Of a stretch of 64,000 nt of DNA, positions 34,317 through 45,029 are shown piece by piece (positions within the stretch are counted from its first letter, which is position 1; every line of letters starts with the position of its first letter). The notes under the pieces are model-generated. The model was not told the DNA's origin and searched no databases. It was given only the letters and a program-made list of their open reading frames with translations. The translations under genes were made by a program, and so were the position numbers. The stretch is from Apodemus sylvaticus (taxonomy: Eukaryota; Chordata; Mammalia; Rodentia; Muridae), in the NCBI RefSeq assembly GCF_947179515.1, contig NC_067477.1, positions 147,338,241 through 147,402,240 on the forward strand, read 5' to 3'.

Positions 34317-34830
34317 AGGAAGCCACTTTGCCTGCCTGGAAGAGAACAGAGAGGGTTTGCACTGACCCCGCTGCAATCTTTCCAGAGCTGGAAGCCAGAG
34401 CCTTGCCTGGCAATTGTCCGTGCCCTACTGTAAACTTTGCAGAGCGGGAAGCCTGCACCTTTCCTGGCTACTTTCCCCGCCAGGAGCACAGAGAGAGTTT
34501 TGACTCCGTCCTCCTGCAAACTTTCCAGAGAGGGAAGCCTGCGCCTCGCCCATCCACTGTCCCTGCCTGGAGCACAGAGAGGGTGTGCACTCCGCCCCAC
34601 TCTAAACTTTCCAGAGCGGGAAGCCTGCGTCTTTCCAGGCCACGGTCCCAGCCCGGACCCAGAGCTCAGAGAGAGTTTGCACTCCGTCCCCCTGCAAACT
34701 TTCCAGAGTAGAGCGGGAAACCCGCGCCTTGCCCGGCCATTCTCCCTGCCTGGAGGAGCACAGAGAGGGTTTGCACTCCACCCCACTGCAAACTTTCCAG
34801 AGCAGGAAGCCCGCATCTTGCCAGGCCCAT
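34317..34830. repeat. GC-rich minisatellite, ~80-90 bp period, about 6 units
   Basis: Each unit carries CAAACTTTCCAGAGCGGGAA, GCCTGC(G/A)(C/T)CTTGCCCGGCC, CTGCCTGGAGCACAGAGAG and GGTTTGCACTCC in that order. Unit joints are visible near 34385, 34440, 34520, 34605, 34700 and 34795. The unit length is not a multiple of three in every copy. All six frames stay partly open because the sequence lacks A/T-rich stops, so the overlapping open frames here are artefacts. Confidence 0.93.
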
Positions 34831-34849
34831 CCAAACTCACAGACCGCTT

Positions 34850-35235
34850 CTGCAGAGATGACAGCAGGATAGTGCAGAGTTACTCCAGAGCTCACAGACA
34901 CCCGCAGCATGGAGCACTATCTTCATCCGGATGGGCAAGCGAATGCTGCGGTCCCGTTCCACAATTCCAGGGCCAGCTGTCAGAGCCCAGGAAGCTCAGC
35001 AATCCCAGCAGTTGCTAAATGCGTGCACTCATCTCCTTCCCGCCTCTGCCAGACCTCAGACTAACGCTCATATTCAAACTCCCAGCCCACTTTCATTCAT
35101 AAAAATTAAAGACAGGAAATGACACCGATCAAGGAGGCTGGATGCAGAGCCGGCGCTGGGGTGACATCAGGGGTGGTGCCAGCGGTTGCCGGGTGATGGA
35201 CAGGGACGCCAACATGGCGCCCGCCAGGGGTTTGC
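34850..35235 (+). promoter_or_regulatory. GC-rich promoter-like module, copy 1
   Basis: This is homologous to 53650-54000. It contains TGACATCA (35162-35169), GGTTGCCGGGTGATGGACAG resembling an RFX/X-box half site, and CCAACATGGCGCCCGCC (about 35209) resembling a YY1 site. The combination suggests a promoter or former promoter. No transcription start or first exon can be proved from sequence alone. Confidence 0.5.
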
Positions 35236-35240
35236 ACTCT

Positions 35241-35482
35241 ATTCATATATGAATATATGAATATATGAATATATGAATATATGAATATATGAATAAATGA
35301 ATAAATGAATAAACGAATAAACGAATAAACGAATAAATGAATAGATGAATAGATGAATAGATGAATAGATGAATAGATGAATAGATGAATAGATGAATAG
35401 ATGAATAGATGAATAGATGAATAAATGAATAAATGAATAAATGAATAAATGAATAAATGAATAAATGAATAAATGAATAAAT
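35241..35482. repeat. 8-bp VNTR (ATGAATAN), about 30 units in blocks
   Basis: The units change in blocks: ATGAATAT, then ATGAATAA, then ACGAATAA, then a long run of ATGAATAG, then ATGAATAA again. It merges into L1 3'UTR sequence (ACATGGAGGGACTCAT) at its right end. Confidence 0.97.
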
Positions 35483-35720
35483 GACATGGAGGGACTCATA
35501 GCTCCAGCTACATATGTAGCAGAAGATGACCATTTCAGACATCAATAAGAGGAGAGGCCATTTGTCCTGTGAAGGCTCAATTCCCCAGAATAGGGGAATG
35601 CAAGTCAGGAAAATGGGGTGGGGTAGGGGGTTGAGTAGGAAAATGGGGATGGGATAGGGGTAGCATACTTGGAAAGGGGATACTATTTGACATGTGAATA
35701 AAACAAATTTTTTTTTTTAA
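35483..35720 (+). mobile_element. LINE-1 3'UTR (plus), 5' truncated
   Basis: GACATGGAGGGACTCATAGC, then CAGCTACATATGTAGCAGAA, then a G-rich polypurine tract and a GTGAATAAAACAAA tail form a murine L1 3' end. Confidence 0.9.
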
Positions 35721-35865
35721 AGGAAAAGAAAAAGAAAAAAAAGTGAGGCAAGGCCCGTGCTTTTTACCCACAGCCTTTTCTTTCACAGTGCTGGCTTGTG
35801 CTAGAAGCTCAGCAGGCATTGTTTGAATAGATAAAAATCTTATATATAAAAAGGAATCTCATTTC

Positions 35866-35995
35866 AGACAGGGTCTCATTTTTGAGTCCTTGTTGTTTTA
35901 GAATTTACTCTGTAGACCAGACTGACCTTGAACTCAGAGACCTGTCTGCCTCTACTGTGCTAGGATTAAAGGTGTGCACAAGCATGCCTGGCTCT
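35866..35995 (-). repeat. B1 SINE (minus), diverged
   Basis: CAGACAGGGTCTCATTTTTG, then CTGTAGACCAGACTGACC, then GTGCTAGGATTAAAGGTGTG matches reverse-oriented B1. The region 36000-36370 beyond it is unassigned. Confidence 0.88.
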
Positions 35996-36379
35996 GGAAA
36001 TCCTTATTCAATTATAAACCATAGAGACATTTTGCTATTCCTCGGATACCCTCCATGGGCCCCATTTCATGGCTCTGGCAGTCAACCTTAAACAGTAACA
36101 TCTGAAATGATGGTGGCTTAAAGGAAGTGTTTTGTTCTTGCCTGGACCTGATATCCTGTCATCTCTTTGTAGCCAGTTCCTAAGTTCTGAAGTCAAATTG
36201 TTCCTTTCCTATAGATGTAACCTTCAGAACCCACAGCTCCCCACAACCCAAACCCCTGCTACTTTTACCCACACTTCCACTCTGCCCTTTACTGGGAAAT
36301 AAGATAAGAAATCCTAGTGGATGAGCCAATCTTTTGTTGCTACGAAGCATGTCAGTGTCCACATCCCTCCCCTAATGAA

Positions 36380-39362
36380 ACTCTAAAACTTTAAAATTGA
36401 GAAATTTCATGGAAAAGTATACAGATAAAATAGTAGGCCTAAAATCATTTCTAAATTAATTGCCAAATTAAGTACAAATATTTTGTAATAAAATAGAAGA
36501 TTTACATGGAAAATATGACAAAATTGAAGAAGTATATAGAATTTTTTTTTAAATTTAAGATAATCATGGAAAATTATACAGATAAAATTGCAGGCACATA
36601 AATATTTCTTAATCAATCAAGAGTCAAATTATAAATATTACTGATACAACTACAGATTTACATGGAAAATATTTCTGATCAAATAGAAGAAATATATAGA
36701 CATCACATTAAAAATCATAATTTTCACAGAAAACTATACAAATAAAATGGTAGACATAGTAACATTTCCAAATTAATTTGAAGAGGAATTATAAACATTT
36801 TTGATAAAATTGAATATTTACATGGCATATATTTTTGATAAAAGTGAAAAAATAAATATAAAAACATGTTAAAAGTGACAATTTTCATGCAAAATTATAC
36901 AGATTATTTGGTAGACATAAAATATATGGATAAATTAACTGAAAAAGAAAGTAGGAATGTTTTGTGATAAAAAAGAAGATTTACATGGAAAATTTGACAC
37001 AATTGAAGAAATTAATAGAAAATCATATTTAAATCTAAGATTTTCATGAAAAATTATACAGATAAAATTGTAGACATAAAACATTACTAAATTAACTGAA
37101 AGTGGAATTAGAAATATTTTGTGTCAAAACTAAAGATTTACATGGATATTATTCAGGAAAAAATTGAAGAAAATATAGGAAATAGTGTTAAGTTTTGCGA
37201 TTTTCTTGAACAATAATACAGATCAATTGGATGATATAAACTATTCAAAGTTAATTGATTGCAAATTATAAACATTTTCTGATAAACTTGAAAATGTAAA
37301 GGGAAACATTTCTGATAAACTGAAGAAATATAGAGAACAATATTGAAATTTAAGATTATAATGGAAAATAATATTGATCAATTGGTTGACATTTGGACAA
37401 TAATTGACGAAGAAAGTATAAATATTTTCTGATAGATTTGAAGAAACGTGGAAAATAAAAGTGATGAAATACACAGGAAAACATGTTAAAAATTGAAGAT
37501 TATCATAGAAAATTATACAATTATATTTGTACTCAGAAAAATATTTCTAAATTAACTTAAAGTGGAATTATAAATATTTCCTGACACAATTAGAAATTTA
37601 CGTGGAAAACATTTCTGACAAAACTAAAGAAATATATAGAAAGATACATTCAATTTCACAACTTTCAGGGAAAATTATACAAATAAATGGTAGACATAAC
37701 AACATTGCTAATATAATTGAAAGGGGAAGTAAAGCGTTTTCTCATAAAACTAAAGATAAATGGAAAATATTTTAATAAATTGAAAAAACAGAAATACATG
37801 TTAAAATGGATGTTTTTCATTGAAAATTATTCAGATAAAATGGTAGACATAAAAACTTTTCTAAATTAATTGGAAATGAAGTAGAAATATTTTGTGAAAA
37901 AATAGAATATTTATGTGGAAAGTATGCTTGGTAAACTAGAAAAAGGTATTAAATTTGACGTTTTTTATGGAAATTAATATCAATAAATTGACATCAAAAT
38001 CATTTCTAAATTAATTGAAAGTGGAATTATAAATATTTTCTGATAAAATTAAGATTATTATGCAAAATAATATGGATATATTGGTAAATTGAAAATATTT
38101 CTAAATTAACTGAAGGAGGAAATATACATTTTTGATAAAATGGATGATTTAAGTGGAAAATATTTCAGATAAAATGGAAGAAATGCACAGAAAAACTGAT
38201 GATTTCATGGCACATTATTCAGATAAAATGGTATACATAAAATCATGGCTAAAATAATAGAAAAGTAACATCAAAAATATTTATGAAAACTGAAGAAAAA
38301 TTGAAGAAATATCAGGAAAAATTAAAATTGAAGATCATCATGGAATATCATACAGATAAAACGGTAGGCATAAAAATATTTCTAAATTAATTGAAAGTTG
38401 ACTTATAAGTATTTACTGAAACTATTACAGAATTAGATGGAAATTAAATCAGAAAAAATGAAGAAATACATCGAAAAACAAATTAAAATACACTATTGTC
38501 TCAGGAAATTATACAGATAAAATGGTAGACATAAAAACCATTGCTAAATTAGTTGACAAATGAAGTAGAATCACTTTATTATACAATTGAAGATTTACCT
38601 AGAAAATACTTATGATAAGTTGAAGACATTTATGGGAAAATATGTTAAAATAGAAGAATATCATAGAAAATTATACAGATAAAATGAAAGGCATAAAAAT
38701 ATTTCAAAATTAATTGAAAGTAGAATTATAAATATTTACTGACACAAGTAGAGATTTACATGGAAAATATCTCAGATAAAATTGATGAAATATATCAAAA
38801 ACATGTTAAAATTTCTGAATTCAAGGAAAATTATACAGATAAAATGGTAAAAATAAAAATCATTGCTAAATTAATTCAAAAAAAGAAAAAAATATGATAA
38901 ATTTAAAGATTTTCATGAAAAATTATACAGATAAAATTGTAGACAAAAAAGCAATAGTAAATTGATTGAAAGTGAAATAATAAACATTTTATATCAAAAT
39001 GCAACATTTCCATGGAGAGTGTGTCTGATAAAATGGAAGAAATATGTAGAAAATCATGTTAAAATTGTCAATTGTCATGGAAAATTATACTGACAAAAAT
39101 GTAGGCATAAATATTTTACTAAATTAATTGAAAAATAAACAAAAATCATTGTATGAAAAATTGAAGATTAAAAAGGAACGTATTTTTAAGTGTTAAAAGT
39201 GACCATTTTCATGGATAATAATAGCGAAACATTTGTTGATTCAAAACACATTTCTAAATAAATTGAAGGAGGAAGGACACACATTATCTGATAAAATGAA
39301 AGATACATGTAAAATAGTTCTGATAAAATTGAAGAAATATCATGAGAAAATGTTTTAAAATT
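36380..39362 (+). repeat. AT-rich satellite array, orientation A, ~155-160 bp period
   Basis: Some 19 diverged monomers repeat the ordered words CATGGAAAATTATACAGATA, AAATGGTAGACATAAAA, TTCTAAATTAATTGAAAGTG, GAATTATAAATATTTTCTGA, GATTTACATGGAAAATATTT, and GAAGAAATATATAGAAAA with ACATGTTAAAATTGA. Monomer starts are visible near 36411, 36568, 36733, 36886, 37046, 37203, 37500 and 37665. It resembles the mouse satellite usually called MMSAT4; the name is from memory. The small open frames within it are artefacts. Confidence 0.9.
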
Positions 39363-39540
39363 GACAAATTGAAAATATTTCTACTTACCACTGCAGTTAA
39401 TTTAGTTTTTTCTATATATTTCTTTAATTTAATCAGAAATATTTTCCATGGACCTATTCAATTTTACCAGAAAACTTCTACTTACCAATCAATTAATTTA
39501 GAAATCGTTAATATGTCTTTAATTTCATGTGTATTATTTT
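39363..39540 (-). repeat. Same satellite in inverted orientation
   Basis: At about 39363 the words switch to their complements (TTTCTATATATTTCTTTAAT, CAGAAATATTTTCCATGGAC), giving a head-to-head junction within the array. An L1 3' end begins immediately after it. Confidence 0.9.
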
Positions 39541-39542
39541 CC

Positions 39543-39880
39543 AGGACCAGCAGTTTCAAGTAAACTGGAATGCCTAGATCTCTCAGACACTGGAACACCA
39601 ACCAGGCAGTATACACCAGCTGATATGAGGCCCATATACAGCAGAGGACTAACAGGTCTGACTCAGTCAGAGAAGGCGCACCTATTCCTCAAGAGACTGG
39701 AGGCCCCAGGAAGTGGGGAGGTTTGGTAGGGTGAGGGATGTGGGTGGGGTGGCGCCACCTTGTGGAGAAGGGGAGAAGTTATTGGATGTGGAACAGTCAG
39801 AAGGTAGGCCGCGAGGGGAAATAAAATCTGGCCTATAAAACAAAGGATTAAAGTAAGAAAATTAAAACAGGAAAAAAGAG
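39543..39880 (+). mobile_element. LINE-1 3'UTR (plus)
   Basis: ACACCAACCAGGCAGTATAC, then GACTCAGTCAGAGAAG, then CAAGAGACTGGAGGCCCCAG, then GGATGTGGAACAGTCAGAAG is murine L1 3'UTR. It is 5' truncated at the satellite boundary. Confidence 0.92.
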
Positions 39881-39989
39881 AAACATTAATTCAATTGGAC
39901 TGAATCTTGGGATATGTGCAGAGAGTGAAGATGTGCTTCCATCGTGTTGTTTTATTTTTCTCTATGAAATGCATTTTTGGAAAGAATTA

Positions 39990-40200
39990 TAGGTTAATGT
40001 TTTTATGTGCCTGGGCATTCAGTTCAGCTGTGCAGAGAATGTACTGCCCATTCTGAACATCTGAGTTCTGTTCCTCTATCCATGTCAGGTTTTTCAGAGC
40101 TGTCTCTGTGTCTAACTCAAGGGTCAATGAATGCCTCTCACTTGCAGCTACACTTGTATGCACTTAAAAGCACCTGTGTACCTATAGCAAACACATACAC
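39990..40200 (+). repeat. Degenerate B3-like SINE
   Basis: The weak order of GCAGAGAATGTACTGCCC, CTGAGTTCTGTTCC and a CACATACACATAAGTAAA tail suggests an old B2/B3 copy. The region 40200-41190 beyond it is AT-rich and unassigned. Confidence 0.4.
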
Positions 40201-41189
40201 ATAAGTAAAATAATATAAACATTTTGTTAAAATTTTGTTAAATTTATTGTTCTAAATAGGGTTGATTATGACTCCTTTTATTAGAAATAATTTTATAATT
40301 CATTTCACAATAATTTTGAGCAAGTATTATTTGAAAATGTATGGTTTTTAGCAGACACCTCCTAGGGTTATGTAACTCACTTATTATATAATCCTGGTGA
40401 TGGGTTCACTTTATCATTTTTAGTATTAATGAATATAGCTGCTTAGCCATGGCTGGCCACAAGTGTCCTTTAAAGACATTGATTTTTTTGTAAATGATTA
40501 CAAGCTAAATCTACCAATCTCCCTTTTTTATGTAGGGAGCAATTTTTGTAAACAAATGATCTTTTGAGTACTACTGGTTCTGTAGTTGACAACATAATTT
40601 TAATAATTTTGACTGTGTAATAACATTTTACCTCATTACATTGCACCAACTGTGTGTGTATTAAAATATAAAATATAAGTTTCCTCATAATCTATAAATC
40701 ATGAATCAAAAATTATCCACAAATTCATAGATATAAAATCATGTGAATTTTTAAAATGTGGTATCTTGCTCATCAATAAAATCTTTGGTCATTTCATTAT
40801 CAGTTTATTTTTAATGTTACAAGTAATCATTTGTCCTCTTCATTAATCAGACAGAGACCTTGAATCTTGAATACCACCATCCAACTACTACAGTCCAGTT
40901 GACCTGTTGCCAATTTCTCTTCTCTACCATCTCCTGCACTTATATGGTGACTACAAAATATTTAGGGACACAAAATTAAATATGAAAAAAATAAGTAAAT
41001 GTTATTAAAATTCAAGGTTGGAATATAATATAAATGAAATTTTAGAGGAGATCAGTTACTATAATAAAGTTGTGTAGACTTCCTTTAAACTCCAGTTTAA
41101 ATAAATATATTTTTTTTCTTTTTGAAGTGACATCTTCCGTGAATTTTCAATGAATACAATGTGCATGTTACTGAAGAATGTGTCTCTTT

Positions 41190-41657
41190 TTTAAAAATAT
41201 TTTTATTTTCTATATTCTTTATTTACATTCCAAATGATTTCCCCTTTCCGGGATCCCCCCTCCCCATATGTCCCATAAATCTTCTTCTCTCCATCCATTC
41301 TCCAATCACCTCCCTCCATTTTCTCTGTCCTTATATTCCCCTCCAATGGTAGATCAATCCTTTCCAGAATCAGGACCTTCTCCATACTTCTTCATGGGCG
41401 TCATTTGTTATGCAATTTGTGCCTTGAGTATTCAGGACTTATGGGCTATTTAATATCCACTTATCAGAGATTGCATTCCATGTGTATACTTTTGTGACTG
41501 GGTTACCTCACTTAGGATGATATTTTCCAGATCAAACCATTTGCCTAAAATTTTTGTGAATTCATTGTTTCTAATTGCTGAGTAGTATTCCATTGTGTGA
41601 ATATACCACATTTTCTGTATCCATTCCTCCTTTGAGGGGCATCTGGGTTTTTTAAAA
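41190..41657 (-). mobile_element. LINE-1 3' end (minus) with target-site duplication
   Basis: TTTATTTACATTCCAAATGA, then CCAGAATCAGGACCTTCTCC, then GGTTACCTCACTTAGGATGA is reverse-oriented L1 3'UTR. AATGTGTCTCTT flanks both sides (41178-41189 and about 41658-41669), a visible target-site duplication. Confidence 0.92.
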
Positions 41658-42104
41658 ATGTGTCTCTTAAAGGGACGTTGTTAATGATCAGATTTGTATA
41701 TTTGTATGAAGACTTACTTAGGGAAGTGATAGTATTTGCTGATGTTAATGCATTTTAGATCCATTCTGCATCCCATTATGAGAGCAGAGTTGATGAATGT
41801 TATGGATTTAATATGACCACAAACACTCAATTGTCTTTTTGGGAATGTCACTGTCTTGGGAGCAGGTGGCTCCCATTCCATCCTTCCAGAATTTTCTGAG
41901 TAAAGGACCTCAGTCAGAACTGCACACCAAGGGCATGCTCTGAGAAAAAAATAGCTACATGCCTATATCAGTAGTTTTAACAATCCCTTCCATACTTACA
42001 TTATAATAGCATGTTCACATATCTACAATCTTCTTTGTTTTATTCTGTATATTTTAATTCTTCAGTCTTTATTATTTTAACTTACGTTGTTATCCCCCCT
42101 CCTT

Positions 42105-42415
42105 ATTTGACCCCTGACACTTCCTCTTCACATACCTCCTCTCCCATCTCCAAGAGGATATCCACGACTCATAACTCTCAGACCTTCCCAATTCCTGTGT
42201 CCTACCAATTCTCAGGGGGTCAATGTGTCTTCTCCCACTGAGGTCAAACCAGGCCATCCTATGCCATATATGTGAGGGCCTCATATCAGCTGGTTTATGC
42301 TGCATTGTTAGTGGCATAGTGTGTGAGAGATCTTGGTTGTCTGGGGTAGTTGAGATTGTTGGTCTTCCTAAGGGTCACCCTATCCGTCAGACTATTCCAG
42401 CAATTCCATAATTCA
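42105..42415 (-). mobile_element. LINE-1 3'UTR fragment (minus), diverged
   Basis: GGGGTCAATGTGTCTTCTCC, then ACTGAGGTCAAACCAGGCC, then TGGTTTATGCTGCATTGTTA keeps the order of a reverse-oriented L1 3'UTR. The regions 41670-42100 and 42420-43030 around it are unassigned. Confidence 0.7.
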
Positions 42416-43029
42416 ACCACTGAGTTCCACAGCTTCTATACATTGTTCGATATAATATTTTGTACTTGAGAGCAGAAGAAGAAATTTTCTGCCTCACACT
42501 ATGGCCAATATATTGAAGAATAGGTGAAAAAACATGCAGTACTCTGTCATATATGTGCCCCTACTGGAAATAAGAAATTGTGATCTGTTTTCAACTTTGT
42601 AGATTCTTTAGTTAATTTGTTTATTTGATATGTTAGGTGGTTTGTATTTGTAGCTATGTCTGTTCTGGAACTCACTTTCTCTACAAGGTCATAAGTACAA
42701 CTGTCTTATCAAATTTTCTTGGAAGATACCAGGTGAAAAATATCCAAAACAGCAAAATGATCAATAAATTCGTAATAAGGATTTGAGAATTTTATTTCTT
42801 CCAGAGTAAACAAAGCAAGTGAATGGGTGAAGACTTTATGGAGAAAGTTCACAAGATCGGCAGATATGATACTTCTAGTCATCACTAGAGGAGCCAGTGA
42901 GAGTGATTTCAAAACTAGATACATGAACTGTAATATAATAATTGATATATGCCAATGTTTGACAGAATTCCTAAATTATTTATTCAAAAATATGATTTCT
43001 CCCTGACCTTTTAGATAGAATTTCTGTCT

Positions 43030-43905
43030 GGTCTTATTAAAATGATGTAGATCTTGGGCACAAAGATGCATCCAAGCATCCCTGCACTGGATGCCAAGAT
43101 GGAGAAGATCTCCACAGAAACCATGACCTTGCCCTTGGTGCTATGGTAGACAGGGAGGAAAGTGACCCAGACACTGCAGAATAGCAGTGAAGGTCAAGTA
43201 CTTGGCTCGTTGAATGTGTCAGGCAGATTTCTTGCAAAGAAAGCAACAGTGAAGCTTCCAAGAGCCAGGCAGGCTAAGTATCCTAGGACACAGGAGAATG
43301 CAGTAACTGAGCCCTTGTTGCAAACAATGATGATGTAGCCATACTCAGAATGTTCATCAAATCAACAAAGGGAGAGAGAAACTGCTAGCCATATTGCACA
43401 CAGAATACATTGGAATCGGGAACATATGGGAATAATGTAGTTGGATGTCCCAGATACAAGGATGTGTCTCAATTTTCTTCAGGGTGTCTGTGACTTTGAA
43501 AGCCAGAACTACAGTGATTGTTTTGGCCAGAACTGCGGAAACAGCAACAGTAAATACAATTCCAGATATGATTTGTTGCAAGATACAGGTCACTCTGTTA
43601 GGATGGCCAATGCAGAAAAAGGAGCACAGAAAACAGAACAAGAGCGACATGAGTAATAGGTAGCTGAGGATTCTGTTATTGGCCCTCACATTAGGAGTGT
43701 TATGGTGCTTTACAAAGACCCAACGTACCACAGCTGTGAATGCAGAGAAACAGAAGGCTATTAAGGCAATAGCCATCCCCAATGGGTCTTCATAGCTTAG
43801 AAATATCACACCTTTCTGAATGCATTTGTCGTATTCTGTGTTCATATACTGGTACTTTGTCCTGTCCCAATGCCCCACTGTCCAATCACAATGCTCCATA
43901 GTCCC
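43030..43905 (-). pseudogene. Vomeronasal type-2 receptor seven-transmembrane exon, frameshifted
   Basis: The minus-strand frame opens with KYQYMNTEYDKCIQKGVIFL and SYEDPLGMAIALIAFCFSAF (TM1), FVKHHNTPNVRANNR, SYLLLMSLLFCFLCSFFCIG (TM2), then CILQQIISGIVFTVAVSAVL (TM3) and VVLAFKVTD. These are hallmarks of the last exon of V2R pheromone receptors. After TM3 the frame shifts near 43450. TM4 to TM7 words (NYIIPIC, GYIIIVCNKGS, NLPDTFNE) persist in changing frames, with a deletion after NLPDTFNE near 43195-43205. It is non-functional. It lies on the opposite strand from the V2R ectodomain exons at 26.6-27.7 kb, so they are not parts of one locus as arranged. A short degenerate repeat (about 18-22 bp, GATGGGACAGTC-like, 43865-43932) precedes it. 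Confidence 0.9.
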
Positions 43906-43932
43906 ATCAGAGTACCCGACTGTCCCATCAGA

Positions 43933-44000
43933 AACTAAACAGGGACACAATGAAACTAACTGAAGCTTTGGACGAATTAGATTTTATATATATATATATA

Positions 44001-44056
<56 letters not shown>

Positions 44057-44970
44057 AGGAGCATCTACATATAGATATATATAGGATAGAATGTTATATA
44101 TATATAGATAACATTATATATATTCTACATAGACATATATGTAGAATATATATAACATTCTATCCTAAAGCAAAAGAATATACCTTTTACTCAGCACCTC
44201 ATGGTACCTTCTCCAAAATCGACCATATAATTAATTGGTCACAAGACAGACCTCAACAAATAGAAGAAGATCGAGCTAATCCCATGCCTCCTATCAGATC
44301 ACTATGGAGTAAAAGTGGTCTTCAACATCAACAAAAACAACAGAAAGCCCACATACACATGGAAACTGAACAATACTCTAATCAATGATACCTTAGTCAA
44401 GGAAGAAATAAAGAAAGAAATCAGAGACTCTTTAGAACACAATGAAAATGAAGACACAACATACCCACATCTATGGGACACAATGAAAGCAGTGCTAAGA
44501 GGAAAACTCATAGCCCTGAGTGCCTCCAAAAAGAAAATGGAGAGAGCATACACTACCAGCTTAATGACACACCTGAAAGCCCTGGAACAAAAAGAAGCTA
44601 TTTCACCCAGGAGGAGTAGAAGGTAGGAAATCATCAAACTCAGGTCTGAAATCAATCAAGTAGAAACAAAGAGAACCATACAAAGAATCAACAAAACCAG
44701 GAGCTGGTTCTTTGAGAAAATCAACAAGATAGATAAACCCTTAGCCAGACTAACCAAAGGGCACAGAGACAGTATCCAGATTAACAAACTTAGAAATGAA
44801 AAGGGAGATATAACAACAGAAACTGAGGAAATTCAACAAACCATTAGATCCTACTACAAAAGCCTATACTCAACACAACTGGAGAATCTGGATAAAAAAT
44901 GGACAATTTCCTAGACAGATATCCGACACCAAAACTAAATCAGGATCAAATATATCAACTAAACAGTCCC
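43933..44970 (+). mobile_element. LINE-1 ORF2 fragment with internal (TA)n expansion
   Basis: ORF2 endonuclease sequence (AAACAGGGACACAATGAAAC) is interrupted at about 43983-44160 by an AT-repeat tract. It resumes at CATTCTATCCTAAAGCAAAA and continues through KEEIKKEIRDSLEHNENED-like sequence to the ATGGACAATTTCCTAGACAG region, with a TAG at about 44624. It is dead. Confidence 0.93.
43983..44160. repeat. (TA)n expansion with palindromic ATATAGA blocks
   Basis: TA dinucleotide runs alternate with ATATAGATATATATAGG and its near-complement, so parts of the tract are self-complementary. Confidence 0.95.
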
Positions 44971-45029
44971 ATAAATGCATAAATACACAGATGCATAAGT
45001 GAATGAAACCATGAATACATAAATACATA

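Noticed and set aside
34045..35122. Several overlapping open frames of 60-211 codons on both strands
   Set aside because: They all lie in the GC-rich minisatellite and promoter-like module, where stop codons are rare in every frame. The repeats translate differently in each unit.
35239..35545. YSFIHLFI-type repetitive open frames
   Set aside because: An 8-bp repeat read in three frames gives a periodic open frame; it is not a protein gene.
36380..39362. CRISPR-like array
   Set aside because: The repeats are long, diverged and contiguous, without spacers, in a mammalian context. It is a satellite.
36380..39540. Possible coding genes in the small AT-rich open frames
   Set aside because: The frames fall inside satellite monomers and do not keep register from one monomer to the next.
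26560..43905. One V2R gene spanning 26.6-43.9 kb
   Set aside because: The ectodomain exons are on the plus strand and the membrane exon is on the minus strand, with unrelated duplicons and satellite between them.
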